Below are positions 35,984 through 48,634 of a stretch of 64,000 bases of DNA, piece by piece. The notes below the pieces were generated by a model, which was given only the letters and a program-made list of their open reading frames with translations, made no database searches and was not told the DNA's origin. This DNA comes from DAOUJW01 sp034421015 (GTDB lineage: Bacteria; Chloroflexota; Dehalococcoidia; Lucifugimonadales; UBA2985): assembly GCA_034421015.1 (NCBI GenBank), contig DAOUKT010000008.1, forward strand, positions 1-64,000, given 5' to 3'. Position numbers and translations under genes: made by a program. The number at the start of each line of letters is the position of its first letter. Position 1 is the stretch's first letter.

Positions 35984-36094
35984 GATTGGTCTGAACAAGT
36001 CAAGTCAAGTTCAGTCCACTCTCGCTAAGCCTGCCCCGTACCCCGATACATGGGCGGGAGTACACCCCCCACCCATCTTGGATTCCTGCCTGCG

Positions 36095-36257
36095 GAGACC
36101 TTTGAATAACCTCGGCTGAGGTGCGCGCCTCCCGACCATTCCTGCGAAAGCAGGAATCCAGGGCCTCCGATGTAGAAGGAAATAGATTCCCGCTTTCGCG
36201 GGAATGACGATAAACGTATTGCCTTCAAGATGTCACCTTAGTTACGCAAAAGTCTCC
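36095..36257. mobile_element. MITE-like element, short type, reverse orientation
   Basis: 163 bp with ends GAGACCTTTGAATAACC and GTTACGCAAAAGTCTCC, in the opposite orientation to the copy at 24745. It interrupts a CCTGC...GCAGG hairpin and has CTGCG on both sides. The gap 35984-36374 also carries, at 36027-36050, a piece resembling the inner hairpin of the 15336 repeat, and at 36331-36350 the CACGGGCATGACGT piece seen at 8079. No gene is visible in the gap. Confidence 0.8.
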
Positions 36258-36374
36258 CTGCGCAGGAATGGTTGGGACAGTTGCGGTGGCCCCACTCCTG
36301 AATACCCGACCTCGCATCAGGCTCAGGGCAGGCTTCACGGGCATGACGTAGGATGAACGTGTGTTATACCCGTC

Positions 36375-37550
36375 TCACCACCTGCTGGACTCCTCCGCGT
36401 AGACGTGGTCCGGCAGACGGTAGCTGATGCCCGCCTCGTCGAAGGCGGAGGCCTCGAGCAGGGACGTGAACCTGGCGAAATTGCTCTCCGATGAGCTCTT
36501 GGGGAACAGCCGGCCCAGGAGCCGCTGGTAGCGCTGCTGCAACCTGAACAGCCTCAGAATCCCAATCGACTTACCGGGGGGGTACTTCAGCTCGTCCGCA
36601 AGGGGGCTGCCGATCAGGGCGCGCGAGACGCTGAACACGTATTTTGCCAGGTTGCGGCGCTCGTCCGGGTCATCGATTCCAATGACAAGAGGAGCCGAGT
36701 TGACCAGCGCATTCGCCATCGCTACGGACTCCTCCTCCGGTTTGGGCTCGCACATGCCGCCAATGCGGAACAGGCGAAGGGCCTGCTGCTCCGTTTGGAA
36801 CAGGATGGTCTCCGGTATACCCATCAGGTATCCCGTGTAGCGCCAGACGGCCATAAAGCTCTGGCGCTCCTCGTCGCTGCGGATGACCGCGCCCAGGTTC
36901 TTCATGTGAGTCAGCAGCCGCGCGGAGAAGGCGGTGATGGCGAAGCCCAGGTGCGCCGAGCTGATGGGCAGGCCCCAGGCCTCCATATCCCAGTCCTCCG
37001 AGCTCCTGAGCAGGCGTCTGAGCTGCGCGTGGATTATCCTGATCCTGACGGAGAGCTTCAGGCCGTCGCCGTCCCTCTCCAGCCCGTTGGGCATGAATAT
37101 CTCGATCATGTGCCGGTTGTTCTGCTTCAGCCGCCTCACGCCCTGGTCTCGGATGCGTCCGGTTATGAAGAAGGACTTGCTGATGTTGGTCGAGAAGCCC
37201 TCCACCAGGGTGCCTCCCACGAAAGCTCCAAGGATCAGCTTGGAGTTGCGGTGGAACATACGGATTCCCGGGATGAATGCGGAGTAGTCGACCCAGTCCG
37301 GCGGCGTGTCCAGCTTCTCAAAGAAGTCCCTCACCAGCGGCGGCGCGCCGCGCAGGGTGTCCAGGTCGTTGTCCATGCCCGCCTCAATGAGCGCGGTTGA
37401 CCTCTGCGGCGGCAGGTTGGCGAGCTCCTCCGCCAGGGCGTCGGCCTCCGGGTCGCCGATGGTGGTGTGGGCGATGTAGTTGGACGCAGTCCTGGCGTCT
37501 ACCGCGCAGGCCCTCTCGTAGCCGGGAATGTAAGCGCTTGGAATTTCCAT
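36375..37550 (-). CDS. MpaB/latex-clearing-type oxygenase domain protein (DUF2236)
   Basis: A 391-residue protein resembling the MpaB/Lcp catalytic domain family, heme b-dependent oxygenases that include rubber-cleaving enzymes and the fungal MpaB. The segments MFHRNSKLILGAFVGGTLVEGFS and VWRYTGYLMGIPETIL are family-like. No signal peptide is seen, so it is likely cytoplasmic. It lies 47 nt downstream of the MMPL transporter gene in the same direction, suggesting linked work on a hydrophobic compound; that link is inference. Confidence 0.75.
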   Translation of the reverse strand: MEIPSAYIPGYERACAVDARTASNYIAHTTIGDPEADALAEELANLPPQRSTALIEAGMDNDLDTLRGAPPLVRDFFEKLDTPPDWVDYSAFIPGIRMFHRNSKLILGAFVGGTLVEGFSTNISKSFFITGRIRDQGVRRLKQNNRHMIEIFMPNGLERDGDGLKLSVRIRIIHAQLRRLLRSSEDWDMEAWGLPISSAHLGFAITAFSARLLTHMKNLGAVIRSDEERQSFMAVWRYTGYLMGIPETILFQTEQQALRLFRIGGMCEPKPEEESVAMANALVNSAPLVIGIDDPDERRNLAKYVFSVSRALIGSPLADELKYPPGKSIGILRLFRLQQRYQRLLGRLFPKSSSESNFARFTSLLEASAFDEAGISYRLPDHVYAEESSRW

Positions 37551-37597
37551 GAAACTTATACCCTAGTTGGCCGCAATCCTGGACCAGGACGCCGCCC

Positions 37598-39805
37598 CTA
37601 TTCGGCCTCCACCCGCAGCTTCGGCAGCAAGCGGTCAAGAAATGGCGGCAGGTACCAGTTGCGCGCCCCCAGCATCTCCATTGTAGCCGGAACCAGCACT
37701 GAACGCACGAGCGTAGCGTCCAGAAAGACGGCTACCGAAAGGCCGAACCCAACCTGCTGGTTGATGATCGTCTGCCCCGAAGCAAAAGCCCCGAAGACCG
37801 CCACCATTATCAGCGCCGCGCCGGTGATGATTCCGGCAGTGGACCGCAGCCCGTAGGCCACGGCCTCGGCGTTGTCCTGGGTCTCGTCGTAGCGCTCCTT
37901 TATGCGGCTCAGCAGGAACACGTGGTAGTCCATTGAGAGGCCAAAGAGTATGGAGAAAAGGAACAGGGGTATCCAAACGTCGATGACCTCCGCGTGCTGG
38001 AATCCCAGCAGGTCAGTCCCAAGGTCCTTCTGGAACACCAGCACCAGCAGCCCGTAGGCCGTGCCCACGGAGAGAAGGTTCATGAATACGGCCTTGATAG
38101 GAATGACTATCGACCGGAAGACCAGCATCAGTATGAGGAAGCTGAATCCCAACACAAACGCGAAGACTATGGGGGTGTACTGCTCGGTTATCTCGAAGAC
38201 GTCCGACGTCACCGCCGTCACGCCGCCGACCAGGACCTCCGCAGGCACGCCGTCGAAGGCTGCGGGGATGTGGCTGTCTCGCAGGACGTTCACTGCGTCC
38301 ACGGCCGGCCTGCTGCTGGGCTCCCCCGGTATCACGGTCAACAGCAGGGCCAGGTCGCCCGACGGGTTGGGTGTCCACACCATCTCCGGGTTGCCGATGG
38401 GGTCGGGTGGAAGCAGCTGGAACACCGGGTCCTGGTGCAGCAACACCGCCAGCTCTTGCATCGCTCCCTGCACCTGCGGGTCGGCAAGGTCCCCGTCCAC
38501 CACAATCTCCGTTGGGTTCACCAGCCCAAAGGAGAACTTCTCCTCCATGACGAAGAACGCGTCCCTGGTCTGAGTCCCCTCCGGGAATACGTCAACGCCG
38601 TTGAGCCCGGTCTTGATGTCGAAGTAGAAGTAGGTAGCCACAAGCATCGGGATGCCGACAGCCAGCACGCTGATGACGGGAAACTTCATCACCTTGGCCG
38701 TTATGTACTCCCAGAAGCCGTGCTGCGGTTCCTCCGAGGCCTCGACCTTGGCCTTGCCAAAGAAGGGTATCGGCAGGAGGTTCACCCTCGGCCCCATGAG
38801 GGCGAGGACCGCCGGCAGCAGGGTGAGGGTCGCCCCCAGGGCAACCAGCACGACGAGGATTGCGCCAAGGGCCAGGGACTGGAAGAAGAGGAAGGGCACG
38901 AGGAACATGCCGCAAAGGGCCACAACCACCGTTGTGCCGCTGAAGAGCACCGTGCGGCCGGCTGTCGCGCCCGCCCTGGCGGTGGCCTCGTACTTGTCCA
39001 GGCCCCGGGCCATCTCGTCCCTGAAGCGCGAGACTATCAGCAGCGAGTAGTCGATGCCCACCGCCAGGCCGATCATGGTGATCATCAGCGTGACGAAGAA
39101 CACCAGCTCAAAGGCCTGGCCTATGAGCGCGGCCAGGCCCAGCGCGGCGACGATGCAGATCACAGACAGGCCAATGGGCAGCAACGCGGCAACCACCGTC
39201 CCGAATAGCACAAGGAGGATGAGGAGGGCTACGGGAACCCCAATCCGCTCGCCCTGCTCCAGGTCGTGCCTTGCCAGCTCGTTGTTGTCGTGGGAGATGC
39301 TGGAACGGCCCACCACGAGCACCCGGAAGTCGCCGGAGGCGTCGGCCTCCTCCACGATTTCCAGAATCTGCGCGACATTGCCCTCGGCCTGCTCCAGGTC
39401 CCCGGCCATAGCCAGGGGCACGATGGTGTTCATGCGGTCGGCGGATACCAGGCCCTCGTTGTTGAACTGGTAGTAGTGCTGGCCGAGGGTTACCGTATCG
39501 CTGCCCAGAGCAATGATCTCTTCGTAGAGGGACTCAACACTCGCGCGGAAGGCGGGGTCCTCAACGGTCAGGGAGTCGGACTGAACGATTACGGTCTCCG
39601 TGATCTTTTCAGGGCCTCTGAGCCTGCTCTCCAGCATATCGGCGGCGCGCTGGGACTCTGCGCCCCCGCCCAATCGCAACTCCGTAGTCGTTGCGCTGTC
39701 AAGCAGACTGCCGCTGAGCGCGCCCCCAACAATGGCTGCCAGTATCCAGAGCACAATGGTCAATACCGGTCTTCGTGCGCTTGCACGGGCAAGAAATTCG
39801 GTCAC
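37598..39805 (-). CDS. MMPL/RND family transporter
   Basis: A 735-residue membrane protein with the MMPL layout: one N-terminal helix, a large extracytoplasmic loop (about residues 40-180), five or six helices, a second loop (about 370-520), and the final helices. The proton-relay type motif GLAVGIDYSLLIVSRFRDE and its second-half counterpart FGLSMDYHVFLLSRIKERY are clear. The GTG at 39805 is chosen: GGAG lies upstream, and it starts just before the first helix. Actinobacterial relatives move lipids; the cargo here is unknown. Confidence 0.9.
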   Translation of the reverse strand: MTEFLARASARRPVLTIVLWILAAIVGGALSGSLLDSATTTELRLGGGAESQRAADMLESRLRGPEKITETVIVQSDSLTVEDPAFRASVESLYEEIIALGSDTVTLGQHYYQFNNEGLVSADRMNTIVPLAMAGDLEQAEGNVAQILEIVEEADASGDFRVLVVGRSSISHDNNELARHDLEQGERIGVPVALLILLVLFGTVVAALLPIGLSVICIVAALGLAALIGQAFELVFFVTLMITMIGLAVGIDYSLLIVSRFRDEMARGLDKYEATARAGATAGRTVLFSGTTVVVALCGMFLVPFLFFQSLALGAILVVLVALGATLTLLPAVLALMGPRVNLLPIPFFGKAKVEASEEPQHGFWEYITAKVMKFPVISVLAVGIPMLVATYFYFDIKTGLNGVDVFPEGTQTRDAFFVMEEKFSFGLVNPTEIVVDGDLADPQVQGAMQELAVLLHQDPVFQLLPPDPIGNPEMVWTPNPSGDLALLLTVIPGEPSSRPAVDAVNVLRDSHIPAAFDGVPAEVLVGGVTAVTSDVFEITEQYTPIVFAFVLGFSFLILMLVFRSIVIPIKAVFMNLLSVGTAYGLLVLVFQKDLGTDLLGFQHAEVIDVWIPLFLFSILFGLSMDYHVFLLSRIKERYDETQDNAEAVAYGLRSTAGIITGAALIMVAVFGAFASGQTIINQQVGFGLSVAVFLDATLVRSVLVPATMEMLGARNWYLPPFLDRLLPKLRVEAE

Positions 39806-39935
39806 AGACCTCTCCTTGTTGCTGCCAAATGCGGAAAGAATTATAGCATACACCTGACTGTGACTTGCGGGAATATGTATCGCGACGTGAGATGTGTCCT
39901 GGAGAACTGCCCGGCGCCATCGGTGGGCTGCACTC

Positions 39936-39964
39936 TTGCCTGTACAATGCGCGGGACTTATAAT
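39936..39964 (+). promoter_or_regulatory. Promoter of cmk-plsC-glmS
   Basis: TTGCCT at 39936-39941, 17-bp spacer, perfect TATAAT at 39959-39964. Transcription would start at about 39970-39971, where an in-frame TTG also lies. Confidence 0.65.
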
Positions 39965-40017
39965 TGAGTTTGTTTCCAGTCCAGCAGATTTCTTCCAACC
40001 TTCACAGGGGATACGGC

Positions 40018-40692
40018 TTGCCCAGGCCTTCCACCATCGCAATTGACGGCCCCGTTGCATCAGGGAAAACGGCCGTTGGCGGCCTCTTGGCGCTACGACT
40101 TGCGTATCGGTTCATCGATACCGGAGTGATGTACAGGGCCGTCACCTGGGCCGCGCTCAGGGACGGGACCAGCCCGGAGGACGAAGCGGCCGTGACCGCG
40201 CTGGCCCACCGCATGCAGATGGAGGTGGCCTACAGCGACACACTGAGCGGCCCGAGGATCCTGGTGGACGGAAGAGAGGTCACATCTGAGCTTCGATCGA
40301 GGGAGGTGGACGGTCGGGTGTCCCTGGTCTCCAGCTACAGCGGCGTGCGGCAGGCGTTGGTGGCCCGCCAGCGCGCCCTTGCCAGGGAGGGCGGAATCGT
40401 GATGGTGGGAAGGGACATCGGGACGGTGGTGCTGCCGGATGCAGACCTCAAGGTGTTCCTCACGGCCTCCCGGGAGGAGCGCGCCATGCGTCGCTATCGC
40501 GAGATGAAGGAGCGGGGGCAGTCGCCCAGCCTGGAGCAGGTCATGGAGAACCTGCTGGCCAGGGACGATATGGACAGCACCAGGGCCGACTCGCCGCTGC
40601 GACCGGGAGAGGGAGCGTATATGCTGAACACCAACGATATGGACCTGGACCAGGTCGTCGATAACATTCTCCAGCTGATGGACAAAGGCTGA
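40018..40692 (+). CDS. cmk: Cytidylate kinase
   Basis: A 224-residue kinase for CMP and dCMP. The P-loop is IAIDGPVASGKTAVG, followed by YRFIDTGVMYRAVTW, the CMP-binding insert, and GRDIGTVVLPDADLKVFLTAS. The TTG at 40018 is chosen because AGGGGA lies 6 nt upstream and the P-loop then falls at the usual place; an in-frame TTG at 39970, exactly at the predicted transcription start, would add 16 residues and allow a leaderless mRNA. The stop overlaps the plsC start by one base. Confidence 0.9.
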   Translation: MPRPSTIAIDGPVASGKTAVGGLLALRLAYRFIDTGVMYRAVTWAALRDGTSPEDEAAVTALAHRMQMEVAYSDTLSGPRILVDGREVTSELRSREVDGRVSLVSSYSGVRQALVARQRALAREGGIVMVGRDIGTVVLPDADLKVFLTASREERAMRRYREMKERGQSPSLEQVMENLLARDDMDSTRADSPLRPGEGAYMLNTNDMDLDQVVDNILQLMDKG

Positions 40693-41378
40693 TGGGCGTA
40701 GTCTACTCCTCGGCCAGGTTCATGATGCGCAACGCCCTGCGCCTCTTCGGCGACTGGCAGGTTGAGGGCAGGGAGTGCGTTCCTCCCAGGGGCGGGCTGA
40801 TTGTGGTGTCCAACCACCAGAGCAACATGGACCCGCCAATGATCATGGCGAGCCTCCCCAGGCGCGTCTACTTCATGGCGAAGCGGGGCATTTTCAACGG
40901 CCCGGTCATTTCCTTCCTGCTCAGGGCCTACGGCACCTTCCCCCTCAACCGGGACGGCGGAGACCTGCAGGCCATTCAATGGAGCCTCAAGATGCTGGAC
41001 AGCGGCCAGGTCATTGGCATATTCCCGGAGGGCACCCGCAGCCCCGGGGGGATGAGAAAGGGAATCCCCGGCATTGCCATGATAGCCCTCAGGTCCGGCG
41101 CGCCCATCCTGCCCATTGGAATGACCGGCACTGAGCGGACGGGCCCGCCCTGGCAGGTGGCTATGCCCAGGGGCGAGTTCAGGGTGAAGATAGGCCAGCC
41201 CTTCTCCCTGCCGGTGATTGAGGGCAGAGTGAACCGCGAGCAGCTTCAGTCGATGACCGATATGATCATGGAGCGGGTTGCAACTCTGCTTCCCCCCGAC
41301 TTCCGGGGCGTCTACGACCTGAAGGGCGCCGCGCCTCCGACGGAGCAACCGGCGGCGGTCCCAGAGGGAGGCGGATAG
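40692..41378 (+). CDS. plsC: 1-acyl-sn-glycerol-3-phosphate acyltransferase
   Basis: A 228-residue PlsC-type acyltransferase making phosphatidic acid. The catalytic NHQSNMDPP (NHx4D) and the FPEGTRSPGG motif are present. The N-terminus is amphipathic rather than a clear membrane helix. The start overlaps the cmk stop, a linkage (cmk-plsC) common in bacteria. The C-terminus is Pro-rich and ends just before glmS. Confidence 0.92.
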   Translation: MGVVYSSARFMMRNALRLFGDWQVEGRECVPPRGGLIVVSNHQSNMDPPMIMASLPRRVYFMAKRGIFNGPVISFLLRAYGTFPLNRDGGDLQAIQWSLKMLDSGQVIGIFPEGTRSPGGMRKGIPGIAMIALRSGAPILPIGMTGTERTGPPWQVAMPRGEFRVKIGQPFSLPVIEGRVNREQLQSMTDMIMERVATLLPPDFRGVYDLKGAAPPTEQPAAVPEGGG

Positions 41379-41380
41379 CC

Positions 41381-43225
<1,845 letters not shown>

Positions 43226-43242
43226 TCCCCTTCCCGTAGAAA

Positions 43243-43595
43243 GAGACCTTTGCGCAACTGCGGCGGTATCTTCAGGAAATTGCGTTTATCGTCATTCCCG
43301 AGAATGCGGGAATCTGCCTTCGTCCATTTGGTCGCCCTGGATTCCTGCCTTCGGAGACCTTTGCATAACTGCGGCATTGTTCCCAAAAGAAGCGTTTCAA
43401 CTGTCATTCTGAACGGAGCGCAGCGGAGTGAAGAATCCAAAGCCTTTGCCCTCAAAGCCGCCAAATCTTCAATTAACCCCTTTGGATTCTTCGCCTTCGG
43501 CTCAGAATGACATTCAATGGGGCCACCGCGCTGGTTACACGGAGGTCTCCTTCGCAGGAATGGTCGGGAGGCTGAGGTTGCGCGAAAGTCTCTGG
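43243..43595. mobile_element. MITE-like element, short type, split by a second insertion
   Basis: The outer element runs 43243-43353 and resumes at 43555-43595; together about 150 bp like the copies at 24745 and 57521. The left end is GAGACCTTTGCGCAACTGCGG and the right end is GTTGCGCGAAAGTCTC. Its right inner hairpin is interrupted by the longer element at 43354-43549. Removing that element and one CTTCG restores the hairpin ATTCCTGCCTTCGCAGGAAT. It lies between glmS and the 43613 gene. Confidence 0.75.
43354..43549. mobile_element. MITE-like element, long type, copy 2 (nested)
   Basis: 196 bp, ends GAGACCTTTGCATAACTGCGG and CCGCGCTGGTTACACGGAGGTCTC, flanked by CTTCG on both sides. It is the reverse-orientation match of the element at 14341-14534. 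No open frame inside could encode a transposase. Confidence 0.82.
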
Positions 43596-43612
43596 AAAGC
43601 TGAGGTCAAGAC

Positions 43613-44695
43613 ATGAGGGTGCTGTTCACCGGGCAGACCGGTCTGGACAAGAAGTCTCACCTTCAGAGGCTCAGGGAGTACTGCGCCCAAAGGGGAAGGA
43701 GCATAGACGAGGTCTACCACATCGGGGACATGATGTACGACGAGAGCAAAAAGTCGGGCTTCTCCCTGAAGGAGGGCAAGATCCTTGACCTCCCACTGGC
43801 GCACCTTGGCGCTCTCCGGCGCGCGGCCTTCAACCTGATACCCAGGGAGCGCGGCGAAGGCCGCAACGTGTTCGTGAACTCCCACTCGGTCTTCCGATGG
43901 GACAACCGCCTGTTCAGGGCCTTTGAGCTGGAAGAGGTCAGGGACCTCCAGCCCGACTTCATCGTCAACCTCATCGACGACGTGGACGCCGTCAGGGACC
44001 GGCTGGACGGGCTGAAGGAGTCGGAAAAGCTGCCGGCGGACACCAGGTACAGCCTCAAGGACCTGCTGGTCTGGCGTGAGGAGGAGATGCTGGCGTCCGA
44101 GATACTTGCCTCCGTTCTGGACATTCCCCACTACGTCCTGGGCGTGTCCCTGGAGGAGCAGGTGTCAGATTGCCCCCTGGAGGTTGTGTACAACCTCATG
44201 TTCGAGCCGTGGAAGAGGAAGGCCTACATCAGCTTTCCGATCAGGCAGGCGCAGGCCAGGCAGGAGACATGGGAAAGGGTGACTCGATACCGGAGGATCG
44301 CGCGCGCCCACCTCACGGCCTTTGACCCAATGATGATCAATGAGAAGGAGAGGTCCAGGTCCTTTGATCCCGTGGACCTTGAGCTCATAGCCAATGACAT
44401 AGACGGCCAGATTGTGGCGCGGGACTTCAAGCTCATCGACCAGTCCGACATGATTCTGATCTACTTTCCGCAGGACGCGGAGGGGCGTCCCATCATCGCC
44501 GGCGGCGTTCAATCGGAGTTGGAGCACGCCGCCGCCTCAACCAGGGACATCGTCATAGTGTGGGAGTCGTCCAGCTATCCGACTCCGTTCATTGAGCAGA
44601 GGGGGGACGTGCTGCTGCGAGACTTGGACGAGCTGGAGGACTACCTGAAGTCCACCAGCCGGCAGCCCGGGCAGCAGGAAATGTCTCTCAACTAA
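43613..44695 (+). CDS. P-loop kinase-like domain fused to a nucleoside deoxyribosyltransferase-like domain
   Basis: A 360-residue protein not recognised as a named family. Residues 1 to about 200 look like a nucleotide-kinase-type P-loop domain: VLFTGQTGLDKKSHLQRL is a variant Walker A, and NVFVNSHSVFRW and QPDFIVNLIDDVDAVRDRL follow. Residues about 205-350 resemble a nucleoside 2-deoxyribosyltransferase fold: KRKAYISFPIRQ, then DFKLIDQSDMILIYFP, and GGVQSELEHAAAS, where the Glu is placed like the catalytic residue. GAGG precedes the ATG by 7 nt. It stands alone between mobile repeats and dnaG. A role in nucleotide salvage or clean-up is a guess. Confidence 0.6.
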   Translation: MRVLFTGQTGLDKKSHLQRLREYCAQRGRSIDEVYHIGDMMYDESKKSGFSLKEGKILDLPLAHLGALRRAAFNLIPRERGEGRNVFVNSHSVFRWDNRLFRAFELEEVRDLQPDFIVNLIDDVDAVRDRLDGLKESEKLPADTRYSLKDLLVWREEEMLASEILASVLDIPHYVLGVSLEEQVSDCPLEVVYNLMFEPWKRKAYISFPIRQAQARQETWERVTRYRRIARAHLTAFDPMMINEKERSRSFDPVDLELIANDIDGQIVARDFKLIDQSDMILIYFPQDAEGRPIIAGGVQSELEHAAASTRDIVIVWESSSYPTPFIEQRGDVLLRDLDELEDYLKSTSRQPGQQEMSLN

Positions 44696-44784
44696 TTGCC
44701 CCTCCCTGCCTTGAAGTCGGGTTCAAGGCGTCTGCTAAAATGGACTTATGGCCCTTAGTTCCTTGAAGAGACGGGAGTGAACCA

Positions 44785-46614
44785 GTGACCGCAATCCAGG
44801 ACGTCAAGAGCCGGAGCGACATCGTAGACGTTGTCTCCGACCGCGTCGCGCTGGCGAAGTCGGGGCGCAACTTCAAGGCCGCCTGCCCCTTTCACACCGA
44901 GAAGACGCCGTCCTTCTACGTCTTCCCGGACCGGCAGACGTGGCGCTGCTTTGGCGCGTGCGCCGAGGGCGGCGACGTCATCTCCTTCGTGATGAAGGCG
45001 GATAGCCTGGAGTTCGCCCAGGCCCTCAGCCGCCTGGCCGACCGCGCCGGGGTGACCCTGCCAACCCCGCAGACCAGGAGGCGGGAGGAGGCCCTGGACG
45101 ACGTGAACCGTGCGGCCCTGGACTACTTCCGCAACGCTCTGAAGTCGGACGCCGGAGTGAGGGCGCGGGAGTACCTTGAGAGGCGAGGCGTGAGCCGGGA
45201 GGCGGAGGAGGCGTTCCAGCTGGGACTCAGCCCATCCGGCCGTGAGACGCTGACGCGCCACCTGCGGGCCCAGGGATACGAGGAGCAGCAGGTGGTGTCC
45301 GCCGGGCTGGCCACCCGGGCCGATGACGGCGGCGTCAGGGATATGTTTCGCGGGCGGCTCATCTTCCCAATCTGGGACTCGGCGGGCAGGCCAGTCGGTT
45401 TCGGTGGCAGGGCCATGGACGACTCCAACCCCAAGTACCTCAACACGCCCAGGACGCCCGCATTCGACAAGGGGCATCTGCTCTACGGTCTTCACATGGC
45501 CCGGGAGTCCATCAACCGGGCGGGTGTCGCAGTGGTGGTGGAGGGCTACATGGACGTGATTGCCGCGCACCAGCACGGGTTCCACAACGTGGTCGCATCA
45601 ATGGGCACGGCCCTCACGGAGAGGCAGGTCAGCTCCCTCAGGAACATCGCCTCCACCTTTGTGCTGGCCCTGGACCCGGACAACGCGGGGCAGGAGGCGA
45701 CGCTGCGCAGTCTCCAGTCGTCCTGGCAGGTGTTCGAGCGCAGGGCGCTGCGGGCCGGAGGCAGGAGCGACGTGGTCTTCTACGAGCGTCAGCCCTACGC
45801 CTCCCTAAAGGTGGCCGTACTGCCGTCCGGCAAGGACCCGGACCTGCTCATCCGGGAGTCGCCGGACGAGTGGGAGCGCCTGGTGACGGAAGCCAGGCCC
45901 CTCATGGACTACCTCTTCGACGTGATGGCCTCAAGGCTGGACTCGTCCTCCGGCCAGGACAAGATGCGCGCCACCGAGGCCCTCTTCCCCTTCATTGCGT
46001 CCATGGACAACCCCTACGACCAGGACAGGTACTTTCGCAGGCTGGCGGACCTGATGGGGGTCAGCATTGAGGCCTTGGAGGCCAGCGTAGGTCGGCCCCA
46101 GAGGCGCGCCGCGCCCGCCGGCCGCAGCGCCGGCGCTTCCGCAGCGCCCAGGGCCGCCGAATCGCCCCTCTCAATGGCCCACCGCGATCTGCTGGAGGAG
46201 TACTGCCTGTCGCTGCTCCTGGGCCACCCGGAGCTGGCGGAGGACGGCGTGGACCTGTCCCCGGAGCACTTTGACCTGTCCGAGAACCGGGACATCTTCA
46301 CAAAATGGGCCGAATGTGCTACAATTGACGATATAAGGGAAAGTCTGCCACCTGACCTGACAGAGCACTTTCAAGCCATTCTGGCCTCTGAAAATCCGCC
46401 CTCAAACCTGAAGGAGCGTGCAGGGGCTTTTGAGGAAGTGACAAACCGGCTGAAGGAACGCTTCTTCAAGGTCCAGGAGCAGGCCCTCATGGAGCGGCTG
46501 GAGGACGCCGATTGGACAGACCTCTCAAGCCTGCAGGACTACGTGGACCAGGCCCGTGAGATCAACCTCCGGCTCAAGGAGTTGTTCGCAGGATCAAACG
46601 CAGAATCCAGATAA
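44785..46614 (+). CDS. dnaG: DNA primase
   Basis: A 609-residue primase. The N-terminal zinc domain has CPFHTEKTPSFYV and RCFGACAEGGD, with CxxxC where many homologues have CxxC. The TOPRIM core shows VVVEGYMDVIAAHQHG and ALDPDNAGQEA. The C-terminal helicase-binding part is present. The GTG start follows GGGAG. A weak promoter (TAAAAT at 44736-44741) lies upstream. rpoD follows after 11 nt, as in the classic macromolecular-synthesis arrangement, without rpsU in front. Confidence 0.95.
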   Translation: MTAIQDVKSRSDIVDVVSDRVALAKSGRNFKAACPFHTEKTPSFYVFPDRQTWRCFGACAEGGDVISFVMKADSLEFAQALSRLADRAGVTLPTPQTRRREEALDDVNRAALDYFRNALKSDAGVRAREYLERRGVSREAEEAFQLGLSPSGRETLTRHLRAQGYEEQQVVSAGLATRADDGGVRDMFRGRLIFPIWDSAGRPVGFGGRAMDDSNPKYLNTPRTPAFDKGHLLYGLHMARESINRAGVAVVVEGYMDVIAAHQHGFHNVVASMGTALTERQVSSLRNIASTFVLALDPDNAGQEATLRSLQSSWQVFERRALRAGGRSDVVFYERQPYASLKVAVLPSGKDPDLLIRESPDEWERLVTEARPLMDYLFDVMASRLDSSSGQDKMRATEALFPFIASMDNPYDQDRYFRRLADLMGVSIEALEASVGRPQRRAAPAGRSAGASAAPRAAESPLSMAHRDLLEEYCLSLLLGHPELAEDGVDLSPEHFDLSENRDIFTKWAECATIDDIRESLPPDLTEHFQAILASENPPSNLKERAGAFEEVTNRLKERFFKVQEQALMERLEDADWTDLSSLQDYVDQAREINLRLKELFAGSNAESR

Positions 46615-46625
46615 TATGGAGAAAC

Positions 46626-48179
<1,554 letters not shown>

Positions 48180-48328
48180 CGCTCCCATCCCGTGCGCGCC
48201 GGCTGCACTGTGTTGGCTTTAGATTCCCTTAAGAATCTCACCGCGGTTTGTAATGAGCCCTGTGTTATCATAACTATAGGGCCGTCCGAAATCCGTAGCT
48301 GAGCCAGCCCCGCTTGGAGAGGGTTCCG

Positions 48329-48562
48329 ATGCGATTCAGAGTGATGGCCAGAGTCGTTTCCACGGAGGGCGGCGAGCAGTCCGTCAAGGGCGACACCTTT
48401 GAGCATGACGACGAGGAGGAGGCGCGCAAGCACTACCTTGAGGTGGTCAAGAGGATGAGACGCTCCCACGCTTACGGCCTCCAGCAGGCGTCCCTTGAGC
48501 GTCAGAGGGAGGACGGGCGATGGGAGCGGATAGACCAGCTCACCAAGGAGCAGATCAGGTAG
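48329..48562 (+). CDS. Small charged protein of unknown function
   Basis: A 77-residue protein, not recognised. It has an N-terminal strand-like part (MRFRVMARVVSTEGG), an acidic stretch (FEHDDEEEARKHY) and a helical, basic C-terminal half. GGAGAGGG precedes the ATG at 48329. It lies alone between rpoD and the TlpA-type gene; the 149-nt gap before it has a hairpin (AGATTC/GAATCT near 48220-48237). Confidence 0.6.
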   Translation: MRFRVMARVVSTEGGEQSVKGDTFEHDDEEEARKHYLEVVKRMRRSHAYGLQQASLERQREDGRWERIDQLTKEQIR

Positions 48563-48634
48563 CGCCGCGCGCGACAGTTGGGACAGGCGACCATAAGGCC
48601 TGTGATTCCAGGCCAGAACAGGAGGGGTGATCGG

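Noticed and set aside
37994..39208. 404-codon plus-strand frame across the MMPL gene
   Set aside because: Antisense frame rich in His, Gln and Arg, typical of shadows of GC-rich genes; the minus-strand transporter has clear motifs.
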